The notes under the pieces were generated by a model. The model saw nothing but the letters and a program-made list of their open reading frames with translations. It had not been told where the DNA came from and made no database searches. Positions 16,555 through 25,200 of a stretch of DNA of 64,000 nucleotides are shown piece after piece; the stretch's first letter is position 1, and every line of letters starts with the position of its first letter. This DNA is from Streptomyces sp. NBC_01341 (GTDB lineage: Bacteria; Actinomycetota; Actinomycetes; Streptomycetales; Streptomycetaceae). Location: the NCBI RefSeq assembly GCF_035946055.1, contig NZ_CP108364.1:3224001-3288000 (forward strand), read 5' to 3'. A program made the position numbers and the translations under genes.

Positions 16555-17052
16555 TTACTTGTGGATACGCGTCACGTTGTGGCTGTTGACGTTGACCTCG
16601 TTGCGGACGTCCCCGACGTGGAAGTCGATCAGTCCGCAGAGCAGGCAGCCCGGGTTGTCGGCCGGGGGAGACGGGGCCTGGGACACGGTGACGGTGGTGG
16701 TGCCGTTCGAAGCATCGCAACTGTCGTCGCCGTTGTAGGCGGCGGTGATGGTGTGTGTTCCGGTGGTCGTGAAGCCGGTGGTCAGTGTCGACTGTCCGTC
16801 GGGGGAGACGGGTGCGGTCGCCAGGAGTTCCGAGCCGTCGAAGAACGACACGCCCAGGCCGCCGCTCGGGTCGGAGCCGCAGGACACCGTCGCGTCGAGG
16901 GTCACCAGCTGCCCGGTCACCGCCGAGGAGGGCGTGGCCTGGACCGTGGTCGACGACGGATCGGCGGCTGCGGCGGACGGAGCGAGGGACAGCACCGTGG
17001 CCGCCGCTACGGCGATCACGAGTCCGACTTTGCGCGCGAGACACGTTTTCAC
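16555..17052 (-). CDS. Secreted Ig-like repeat domain protein
   Basis: A 165-residue exported protein. The signal peptide is basic (VKTCLARK) then hydrophobic (VGLVIAVAAATVLSLAPSAAAA), with cleavage after about residue 29. One bacterial Ig-like domain follows (TTVQATPSSAVTGQLVTLDA ... TGTHTITAAYNGDDSCDAS), typical of surface or adhesin repeats. The tail carries a CLLC motif (NPGCLLCGLIDF). The GTG at 17052 is preceded by GGGAGG. It heads a same-strand group with the two IPT/TIG genes behind it. It has no membrane anchor and may be released or trapped in the cell wall. Confidence 0.8.
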   Translation of the reverse strand: MKTCLARKVGLVIAVAAATVLSLAPSAAAADPSSTTVQATPSSAVTGQLVTLDATVSCGSDPSGGLGVSFFDGSELLATAPVSPDGQSTLTTGFTTTGTHTITAAYNGDDSCDASNGTTTVTVSQAPSPPADNPGCLLCGLIDFHVGDVRNEVNVNSHNVTRIHK

Positions 17053-17235
17053 TGAGGGGGCCTCCCGGTCTGATCGTCAGGCGGGGTTCGCCTGACGGTT
17101 CGGAGCGTGACCCTAGGTCGCTTTTGACGGCATGTGCGGTAGGCGCGGGTGCCGGCGAACCCACCCGAGTCATGAGCCCGCTCGAATGGGCTGGAGCAAG
17201 CCGGTGGCGCGGGCCGCTGGTGCCGATGCCGAAGG

Positions 17236-18240
17236 CTAGATCGCCGGAGGCGCGACGCGCTGGTAGGCGAGCGAGTTGCTGGTGCCGCCCGACGTCGTGA
17301 CGCTCACCAGCACCGAACCCGCCGGACCCGCCGGGGCGATCGCGACCGCGGTCGTGTCCGACACCACGGTGAAGGCCGCCGGTGCGGTGCCGAAGCGGAC
17401 CGCGAATGTCGTGGTCAGCCCGGTGCCTGTCAGGGTCACGGCAGCGCCGGCACCGGTCGGCCCCTGCGCGGGCGACAGCGCGGTGAGCGCGGGCGCCGCC
17501 AGATAGGTGTAGGTCACGGCATTGCTGGTACCGCCGGGACCGGTGACGGTGCACGCGGCGGAGCCGGTGCCGGGCGGGGTGACGGCGGTGATCTGGGTGG
17601 CGGAGTTGACCGTGTAGGAGGCCGCCGGGGTGCTGCCGAAGGTGACGGCGGTGGTCCCGGTCAGGCCGGTGCCCGTGAGGACCACGCTGGTCCCGCCCGA
17701 CGTCGGGCCCACGGCAGGCGAGACGGAAAGCAGCGAGGGCGCGTTGACGTAGTAGAAGAACACCGGCCCCGAGGTGCCGCCGACGGTGGTCGCGGTGACC
17801 GCCGCCGCGCCGGTGCCGGCCGGGGTGACAGCGGTGATCTGGGTGGCGGAGTTGACGGTGTAGGAGGCCGCCGGGGTGCTGCCGAAGGTGACGGCGGTGG
17901 TCCCGGTCAGGCCGGTGCCCGTGAGGACCACGCTGGTCCCGCCCGACGTCGGGCCCTGGTTCGGCGCGATCGCGCTGAGGGCCGGCGTGGGCACGTAGGT
18001 GTAGGCGATCGTGTTGCTGAGCCCGGCGGGTGTACGCACGGTGACGTTCACCGTGCCGGTTCCGGGCGGGACCGTCGCCGTGATCGTCGACGGGGTGCTG
18101 ACCGTGTACGACAGGGCGGCTGCGGATCCGAACAGGACGGCGATCGCGCCGGTGAACTGGCTTCCGGTCAGGGTCACGGGATTGGTGCCCGCCGCCGGAC
18201 CCGTGTTGGGTGCGACCGAGGTGAGGACGGGAGGGGCCAC
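17236..18240 (-). CDS. IPT/TIG repeat protein, four repeats
   Basis: A 334-residue beta-rich protein made almost only of four tandem IPT/TIG domains of about 82 residues. Each has the pattern P.L..ISP..GPTSGGT.V.LTGTGLTGTTAVTFG. No signal peptide is visible from the preferred GTG start at 18240, which lies behind CTGGAGTCACC. A longer frame to 18339 also lacks one. Repeats two and three are nearly identical at DNA level (17581-17710 versus 17827-17956, two mismatches), showing a recent duplication. IPT domains mediate protein or carbohydrate contacts. How it would leave the cell is unclear. Confidence 0.75.
   Translation of the reverse strand: MAPPVLTSVAPNTGPAAGTNPVTLTGSQFTGAIAVLFGSAAALSYTVSTPSTITATVPPGTGTVNVTVRTPAGLSNTIAYTYVPTPALSAIAPNQGPTSGGTSVVLTGTGLTGTTAVTFGSTPAASYTVNSATQITAVTPAGTGAAAVTATTVGGTSGPVFFYYVNAPSLLSVSPAVGPTSGGTSVVLTGTGLTGTTAVTFGSTPAASYTVNSATQITAVTPPGTGSAACTVTGPGGTSNAVTYTYLAAPALTALSPAQGPTGAGAAVTLTGTGLTTTFAVRFGTAPAAFTVVSDTTAVAIAPAGPAGSVLVSVTTSGGTSNSLAYQRVAPPAI
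17581..17956. repeat. Direct repeat, two 130-bp units 246 bp apart
   Basis: 17581-17710 and 17827-17956 differ at only two positions (17584/17830 and 17611/17857). The 246-bp offset equals 82 codons, one IPT repeat, so the duplication keeps the reading frame. Confidence 0.85.
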
Positions 18241-18395
18241 GGTGACTCCAGGAGTGTGGTCGGCCCGGCTGGGCCGCGAGCTGGGGGCACGGAAGGGGTG
18301 CGGGGGGCGTACGCGAACCGCACCGCTTCCGCTGGGCACGGGCCGGTGGACAGCAGCGCACCGGGGCCGCGTGCGGCTGTGTGTCCGAGATACCG

Positions 18396-19139
18396 TCAGA
18401 TGCCGGGACCGGACAGGTAGGTGAAACCGCCGGTGGCCGTGGCGCTACCGCCCTCGGTGGTCACGACGACGTCCACGGAACCTGCGGCGCCGGGCGGCGT
18501 GACAGCCACCAGCGTGGCGCTGTTCAGCACTGCGAAGGACGCGTTGACGCCATCGAAGGTGACGGCCGTGGTGGACGCCAGGCCGGTGCCGTTGACGGTC
18601 ACCGAGGTGCCGCCGGACGCCGGCCCCGAGGCGGGTGTGAGCGAGACCAGTGTCGGCGCGTCGACATAGGCGTAGGTGAGCGGAGCGGTCGTGCCACCGG
18701 TAGTGGTGACGGTGACGTCGACGGAACCGCTGGAGCTGCCGGCCGGAACGACCACCGACAGCTGGCTGTCGGAGACGACCGTCGGCGTCGCGCTGTTGGA
18801 GCCGAAGGACACGGTGGTGGCCGTGGAGAGGCCGTAGCCGTTGATGGTGACCGTGTTGCCGCCCGCGGTGGGACCGGAGCCCGGGCCGATGGACACCGCG
18901 ATCGGCGGGCTGATGTAGAAGAAGGAGAGCGAGTTGCTCGTCCCTCCCGCCGTCGTCACGTTCACATCGACGACGCCGCAGCCCGCGGGGTCGATGACGG
19001 TGATCGAGGTCGGGGTGTTCGCGGTGATCGTGGCCGTCCGGGACCCGAAGTGGACGGCGGTGGCACCGGACAGGTTCACGCCTGTGATGGTGACGGTTGT
19101 TCCGCCGCTGGTGGAGCCTTGGTTGGGGCTGATAGGCAT
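18396..19139 (-). CDS. IPT/TIG repeat protein, three repeats
   Basis: A 247-residue protein with three IPT/TIG domains (MPISPNQGSTSGGTTVTITG, SIGPGSGPTAGGNTVTINGY, SLTPASGPASGGTSVTVNGT). It starts directly in the first repeat, with no signal peptide or anchor. The ATG at 19139 has GAGAGGA eight bases upstream. It is a paralogue of the downstream four-repeat gene and is probably co-transcribed with it (155 bases apart). IPT proteins lacking export signals are unusual for adhesins. They could be cytoplasmic or be loaded by a dedicated system, but nothing in the neighbourhood identifies one. Confidence 0.75.
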   Translation of the reverse strand: MPISPNQGSTSGGTTVTITGVNLSGATAVHFGSRTATITANTPTSITVIDPAGCGVVDVNVTTAGGTSNSLSFFYISPPIAVSIGPGSGPTAGGNTVTINGYGLSTATTVSFGSNSATPTVVSDSQLSVVVPAGSSSGSVDVTVTTTGGTTAPLTYAYVDAPTLVSLTPASGPASGGTSVTVNGTGLASTTAVTFDGVNASFAVLNSATLVAVTPPGAAGSVDVVVTTEGGSATATGGFTYLSGPGI

Positions 19140-19501
19140 GAGGGGTTCCTCTCACTCGGACGCCTTCTCCGAGCAGCGACTGGGTGTTCCGTTCCGCGGA
19201 CGTCCCGAACCGGGCCGGGCCGACACGTTCGGCCGTCGGCAGATGGGATGCGCGGACGCTCGTTCGGACGAGGTGGGCTCAGCCCGGGAGCGAGGCTTTC
19301 CACGAGGCCCCGATGGACCATCACCCATGGGTGCAGACATCCGAATTGACCCATCGGAGTGATCCCCGCGCCAAGGGAATTGACGTGATACCAGTCCTTT
19401 GGCGGAGCGCTCCGGGCGTGCGGCGGCGCGTTCCGGTGGTACACGGGTCACCTGCCGACCGATGAAGGGATCGCCGGCCCCCGAACGCCGCTTACGACAG
19501 G
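19140..19501. other. Intergenic region upstream of the IPT genes
   Basis: About 360 bases containing the presumed promoter of the IPT genes on the minus strand. Six-frame reading shows no convincing gene and I see no clear repeat or RNA. It marks the left edge of the accessory segment. Confidence 0.5.
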
Positions 19502-19801
19502 CTATTGATCATTCGCTTTGCCACCCAGCCGTCGGCCCCGGCTCTCGGCCACGCGACGTACGTCGTGGAGGGACTCGGCCAGGCGGCACGCGAGATAGTG
19601 CACCTGGGCACTCGTCGCCCGCCGGTCGGCCAGCAGGTCCGCCGCGTGGCCCAGCAGCTCACCGGCCATGGACAACTGCGCCGCCTCGACCCGGTCCGCC
19701 ATCCGGGACACCTTGCCCGGCCCGTCCCCGAGGAGATAGCAGGGATCGCCGCTCGCCGTCGTCCACGGGAGCAGCCGCGCACTTCCGGAACTCGTCCTCA
19801 C
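19502..19801 (-). CDS. Small conserved hypothetical protein
   Basis: A 99-residue, helical, soluble protein (MADRVEAAQLSMAGELLGHA, then ACRLAESLHDVRRVAESRGR). It resembles small Streptomyces proteins found beside HTH/DUF397 pairs, whose function is unknown. It reads from a GTG at 19801 with no evident ribosome site; an internal ATG near 19700 is an alternative. It is divergent from the HTH gene. Confidence 0.5.
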   Translation of the reverse strand: MRTSSGSARLLPWTTASGDPCYLLGDGPGKVSRMADRVEAAQLSMAGELLGHAADLLADRRATSAQVHYLACRLAESLHDVRRVAESRGRRLGGKANDQ

Positions 19802-19997
19802 GCCGCGGCACCCCGTCCGTGCGTGGGTGCCATGTACGGGCGGTTGCTCATGGGTTCCTGCCTTCCTCGGATCTTCGCGAACAGGAGCGGGGTGGCTACG
19901 CTCCGTTCCCAGCCCTCCACAGCGTGCGGCTGCTTGTCGCTACGCTGCCAGGGGTTCGCGCCTGACAGCGGGCCTGTCAACCCCGGGAGTCGGTCGC

Positions 19998-20822
19998 ATG
20001 GCGTCGCACCACAGACCACGTACGGCACGAGCGAAGTACGGTGAGGAGCTGCGGCTCAGGCGCACCACGGCGGGCCTGACCCAGGAGGCGCTGAGCGAGC
20101 AGATCGTGTGCTCGCCGACGCTCATCAGCCACTTCGAGGCGGGCCGCCGCCTGCCGAATCCGGACGACGCCCAGCGGATCGACCGGGCGCTGGACACGGA
20201 CGGCTTCTTCGCGCGGTGGCTGGAGGATCTGGACACCAAGTTCGTCGACCACTTCGCGGCGGTCGCCGAGCTGGAGCGACAGGCCACGGAGATCCGGCAG
20301 TTCGCCCCCGCCCTCGTCCCTGGACTCCTCCAGACCGAGGGCTACGCCCGTGCACTGTTCAGCGCCTACAAGCCGAACCACCAGCCTGCGGAACTTGACA
20401 GGGCCGTTGTCATCCGAACGGAGCGTGCCCAGATCCTTGACGGCCCGTTCAAGCCCGTCGTCTGGACCGTCCTCGACGAAGCCGTACTCCGACGCCAGGT
20501 CGGCGGGCCTCGGGTCATGGCAGAGCAACTCGGCAAGATTGCCGACATGGCCGAGTCCGGTCGCCTTCGGTTGCACGTGCTGCCTTTCGGAGCAGGCGCA
20601 TACGCACTCCAGGAAGGGCTGCTCACCCTTATGAGCTTCCAGGACTCCGCCCCCGTGGCCTACGTCGAAGGCTTCCTCTCCGGAAACCTTCTCGACGATC
20701 CATCTCTGGTGAGTGCCAGTCAGACCGCCTACGCTCTTTCGCTGAGTGACGCGATGTCGCGCCGGGAATCATTGACCGCCGTCCGGGCGGCAGCGGAGGA
20801 ACACGCCAATGGCCAGCACTGA
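19998..20822 (+). CDS. XRE-family HTH regulator with DUF5753 domain
   Basis: A 274-residue regulator. The N-terminal XRE helix-turn-helix is GEELRLRRTTAGLTQEALSE, then CSPTLISHFEAGRRLPN. The C-terminal DUF5753 (Scr1-type) domain contains FAPALVPGLLQTEGYARALF and DEAVLRRQVGGPRVMAEQL. These proteins occur in dozens of copies per Streptomyces genome, always followed by a small DUF397 gene, and some pairs affect development or antibiotic production. The ATG at 19998 opens the conserved region. It overlaps the DUF397 gene by 14 bases, indicating co-translation. Confidence 0.92.
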   Translation: MASHHRPRTARAKYGEELRLRRTTAGLTQEALSEQIVCSPTLISHFEAGRRLPNPDDAQRIDRALDTDGFFARWLEDLDTKFVDHFAAVAELERQATEIRQFAPALVPGLLQTEGYARALFSAYKPNHQPAELDRAVVIRTERAQILDGPFKPVVWTVLDEAVLRRQVGGPRVMAEQLGKIADMAESGRLRLHVLPFGAGAYALQEGLLTLMSFQDSAPVAYVEGFLSGNLLDDPSLVSASQTAYALSLSDAMSRRESLTAVRAAAEEHANGQH

Positions 20823-21033
20823 GCACACAGTCTCCGACGCCTCCACCCTCAAGGGGTGGACCAAGTCCAGCTACAGCGGCGGCAGTCAAGGCGAATGCCT
20901 CGAAATCGCCCGCGGCCACGACGCCGTCCCCGTCCGGGACAGCAAGGTCGCCCACGGTCCGGCCGTGGTGATGTCCGTGGCGAGTTGGTCGGCCTTCGTC
21001 GAAGCCGTCAGGTACGACTCCTTCGGAGCGTGA
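20809..21033 (+). CDS. DUF397 domain protein
   Basis: A 74-residue DUF397 protein with the family core LKGWTKSSYSGGSQGECLEI and VPVRDSKVAHGPAVVMS. It is the usual small partner of the XRE/DUF5753 regulator and probably modulates or is controlled by it. The ATG at 20809 lies inside the upstream gene (14-base overlap). A 20-bp palindrome at 21161 probably ends the transcript. Confidence 0.9.
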   Translation: MASTEHTVSDASTLKGWTKSSYSGGSQGECLEIARGHDAVPVRDSKVAHGPAVVMSVASWSAFVEAVRYDSFGA

Positions 21034-21160
21034 CCACTCTTTCCGCCCTCCTGGACCCGTCGCGCGGCCGGCTCGCCCCCGACGCTCGGGGCTCGCGTCC
21101 CGATCTCCGAGACCGGGAACGGCCGGTTCACCCTTGAGGGTGTAGGGGATCAAGGCCCCA

Positions 21161-21180
21161 CCCGAAGCCCGGGCTTCGGG
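21161..21180 (+). terminator. 20-bp perfect palindrome
   Basis: CCCGAAGCCC is immediately followed by its reverse complement GGGCTTCGGG. It lies 127 bases after the DUF397 stop and is the likely terminator of the HTH/DUF397 unit. Confidence 0.65.
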
Positions 21181-21291
21181 ATCCGAGGGACAAGATGCGG
21201 GCGCCGGGATTCGAGCCCCGGAACGACCCCGACGCGGTGTCAGCAGCACCGGCCGGGGTCTCACCGCAAGATCGCAAGAGCGAGGACGATC

Positions 21292-22272
21292 TTGCCGGGC
21301 CAGTTCCCCGCGTGCGCCGCCGACTTCATCCTCCTGCCGCCGCGCGAGCGCTGCATCGCCGACTTTGTCGACCACCTTCCCGACGGCGCCTCGATGGACG
21401 TGAAGTGCCTGGCCAAGCAGTTGCCGCTCTACGGCCAGCCGGCGGTCGGCTCGGCCCTGAGGACGCTGTCCGTCGCCGGGTATCTGCGTCGCGTGCGCTG
21501 CCTGGTCGGTGAGGGCGATCAGGTCCGCCGGGTCTACCGGACGTTCTGGTCCCGCACCGCCCGCGACAACGAGTGGTGGGGCTCCCGCCTCGTCCCGGAG
21601 CGGCGAGAGCCCGGGTGCCCGCCGAGGCACCGGCCCCCGTGGCTGAACCGCCCGCAGCGTCTGACCCGGGGAGTGATGACCGACTACCTGACGGACGCCC
21701 TCACCTCAGGGCTGCCCACCAGGGTCGGGTCGCCCGTCGGGCTGGTCCGCCGTCGCCTCGCAGACAAGATGCCGCCGTACGTCCCCGAGGCGGCAGCACC
21801 TCCCACACCGGGCGAGACTGTCCGCCGCGCGATGATGGAGTGCACCAAGTGCGGCGTGCCCGGTCGCCCGGAGGCTCTCCCCGACGGCCTCTGCGGGGCC
21901 TGTGCCAGGCCCGGTCCGCCGGCACCCGTGGACCTCCCGGCGGGCGGCATGGAGGAGACCGAGGTCCGCGCCCAGGCGGGCCACGTCCGGGAGTTGCTCC
22001 GTCCCGCTGAGCGGGCCTCGCGCGGAACCCGTCCCGGCGCTTCCAGGGGTCCCTCACCGGGCCTTTCGCCCCTCGGGGCCCGCTGTTCTGATGCCCGCCG
22101 TGGGGCGGTACTGCGTCCTGCGGTCTATTCCTTCGGGGTCCGCCATCCGATGACGGTGGGCAGGCTGACTCCCAGGTTGAGGTCACAGAACCCGGTTTTC
22201 GCCCAGTCCTGTGCCCTCGCCGCGCTCTTGTGGAGCGTCTGCTGGGCCGGGCCGGTCAGCTGGCCGTGGTGA
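21292..22272 (+). pseudogene. Degenerate HTH regulator gene (frameshifted linker, lost stop)
   Basis: The first ~100 residues match a common Streptomyces winged-helix family (ADFILLPPRERCIADFVDHL, AVGSALRTLSVAGYLRRVRC, FWSRTARDNEWWG). The second half matches the same family's C-terminal part (TDYLTDALTSGLPTRVGSPV and the CTKCGVPGRPEALPDGLC zinc-like motif). Between about 21605 and 21668 the Pro/Ala linker (VPAEAPAPVAEPP) is readable only in another frame, implying two compensating shifts, and a central domain is missing. The C-terminus then runs past its natural end and overlaps the giant gene from 22125. The TTG start at 21292 sits behind GAGGACGATC. It may still make protein, but it looks damaged. 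Confidence 0.55.
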
Positions 22273-25200
22273 TCGATGTCGATCGACGCGAACAGGCCGT
22301 CGGCGAAGTCCGGAGTCGGCACTGGCTGGGCGTCGAGGGTGAACCAACGGACAGTGCCCCCCATGTTGAGCACCCACCGGGGGTCGTCCCAGGCTGCCCC
22401 GAAGACCAACGACCGCGACCCCGGAGCCGTCAGGATGTTCTTCAGCACCCCGGCGTGGTCGGCGGCCGCCCGGCCCCAGACCCGCACGGCCGGACGGACC
22501 TCCTCCTTGAGCCGGTCGAGCAGATCGCCCAGCCACTTCGAAGCCGACGCCCCGCCCGGGTCCATCGCCTGGCCGGCCTCCGGGCCCGGCACGGCCTCCC
22601 GGGACGCGGGTGCTTCGGTCTGCGCCGACGTGGTGACACCCCTCGTCTCGGCACCCGGCCGCGGTGACACCGCGCCCGTCGAACGGGGCGCGTCGAGAAA
22701 CGCGAGGAGCCCGGGCCCAGGGGACTGTGCGGACGCCGCCCCGGTCATGTCGGCTGGGCTCTTCTGCGGCGCCGAAACGGCGTACCCGTCACGCCCCGCC
22801 TTGGCGTCAGGAGTACCGGCATACGTCGGCGGCTCCGCCGTCCGACCGGTGTCGGTGCCCTTGGTCCGCGCGTCCGTACGCGCGTCGCCTGGACGAACGT
22901 CCAGCCCAGCCGGCTCCGCGTTCAGAGCACCACGGAACTCACTCCCCGGACCAGGCACAACCCCGTCCGAACCCTCCCGCGAGTGGCCCGCTTCCGAGCG
23001 CTCCGTGTCCGCGTCACGCCGCACCCCGGGAGCAGGAACATTGGGGGTCTGTGCCGTGGTGCCGGGCGGCGAGTCGACCTGTATGGCCGCCGTAGCACCC
23101 TTGTACCACCGTGTTAGAGCCTTTTTGAGCTCACTGATGTGTGCCCGGTCGGGCGACGCTGAGGTCCTGGCCTCGGCCAGCGCCCGCTCCAGGCCCCACC
23201 GCATGGCATCGCTCGTGTCGGCCCTCCCCACGTACGGATACTGCTGATAGGCGGAATCAGACGGATACGACGACTGACTGCCCAGGGACCGCGTCCCGCC
23301 CGTGTGAAGGCCCCATGCCGCGAACTGCGCGTCGACCTCGTCCTGGTACATCATCGGTTGCGCCGACGACGATCCGGCCATCGGCGGTACCTCGGCAGGT
23401 CCACGGGAGTGCGCAGGAGAACGTCCGATCGGCGTACCCGTAAGGCGCCTTACCTCTGCCTGAACTTGCGGGTCATCGGCTGCAGCGCGATACCAGTCCT
23501 TTCCATGCTCGTCTGCGCCCGCATACATGTAGAGCACCGCCGCATACTGTTTCGCAATATTGGATTGTCTCGGGATCCTGCCCTCTTCGTAACGGAGGAT
23601 GCTTTGATCCGAGACGCCCGCCAGGCTGCCGAAGTATTTCGCCGTCTTGTTCCTGCTGTTACGGATACGTCTCCGGATCGCAGGGTCCGGCAGTATGCGG
23701 CTCAGGTCCTCGGCAACACCGACGTACGACGTCTCGGGGGCGCGAGCGTTCGACCACGAGAGGAAGCGACGCACCTCCTCCTGAACCTCCGGGTCATCGG
23801 CTGCAGCGCGATACCAATCCTCTCCATGCCGGGATGCCTCAGCGTTGACATAGAGTACAGCCGCATACTTTTTCGCAGAATCAGCAGACGGCTTTGTGCC
23901 GGACTCCCACCTGGAAACATAGGAAAGGGGAACTCCTACAAAATCTGCCACATACTGCTTGGATTTTTCTGCTCGTTCGCGGATGCTTTTTCGGACGCCG
24001 TGCTGACCTGGCAGTATCCCCAGCGGTTCCCGAGCAGTTCGCACCGTCTCGGCAGGGGAAGGGTGCTCCATAGGGAGAAGGTGTCCCACGGCCTCTTGGA
24101 CCCGCGCGTCACGAGCCGCACTGACGTACCATTCCTCCTGGTGCCGTGACGCGTCCGCAAAAACGTAAAGTACTGCCAGATATTTCGTCTCGATATCTGC
24201 ATGACGCGGCAGGATGTCAGTCGTTTCCCAGGTGTGCAGGGAAGAATGTGCGACGCCGACGAGATCTGCCACATATTTTTGGGATTTGCGTGTTTGTTCG
24301 CGGATGCTTCTCCGGACTGCGAAAGGCGGGAATACTGACAGCGCTGTGCGCTGTGCGTGGGCAGGTTCACCACTCGATGCATGGACGCGTGGCATCTGGA
24401 GCAGCAGGTGTCGCTGGTGGAGAAAAAGGATGTCGTGGCGGGAAAGTGAAGCGATTCCGTGTGTGGTGCGGAGGTGCTCAAAGACCCGGCCGTAGGTGGC
24501 GTTCCGGTCCTGGGCGGCTATGCCCAGAGTCCCGTCCACCACCGATTCCGGCAGTTGCGGCAGGCCGCTGCGCTCGAACGAGAACGCCTGCGGGAGAGGC
24601 CCGTGCCAAGTGTGGTTGACCAGGTCACCCAGGACCTGTGCTGCCTGGGGCGAGACATACGCGGGAAGGCGCGTGTCCACGTCGAACGGCGTGGGCCGGT
24701 GGCTGGGGCCGACGGCCGTGCCGGGAGCGCTTGGCTGTATTTCCGTCTGGGGGTGCTGCTGGGTTGCCGGGCTGGAGCCGGCATGCGCGGCGAGGGCGCG
24801 CCGGCCCGTTCCGGGCAGTGCAAGCCCGGGGAAGGGAGTGGTGTGGCGGCTGGGACCGGGGACGGGTGAGCCGCCGAACAAAGATGACGATGACTGGAAC
24901 CGGTCCTGCCGGGATGGTGCGCCACCGGGCAGGCCGAGGGGCTTTCCCTGGTGGGCGATCCGGCCGGCGGTCTTCCATGCCAGCCCGGTCGGCCGGGTCC
25001 GGTCCGGGCCGTCTGCCTCGCGCAGATACTCGGCCGCTTCCTCGAGGCCGATGCTCAGGCCGGGCCGGTTCAGCCGGGACAAATGTCCATTGACCGCGCG
25101 CCGGAACTCACTGACCGGACCGGGAGACAGGTGGGGGCCTGCGAACCGGTCGTCATCGCGCGCGGCATCGCCGGTCAGCATCCCGCCGGCCGCGTCCTCG

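Noticed and set aside
17236-19139. Regular spaced near-identical sequences resembling a repeat array or CRISPR
   Set aside because: The repeats are in-frame IPT/TIG protein domains of about 246 bp, far longer than CRISPR repeats, with no spacers.
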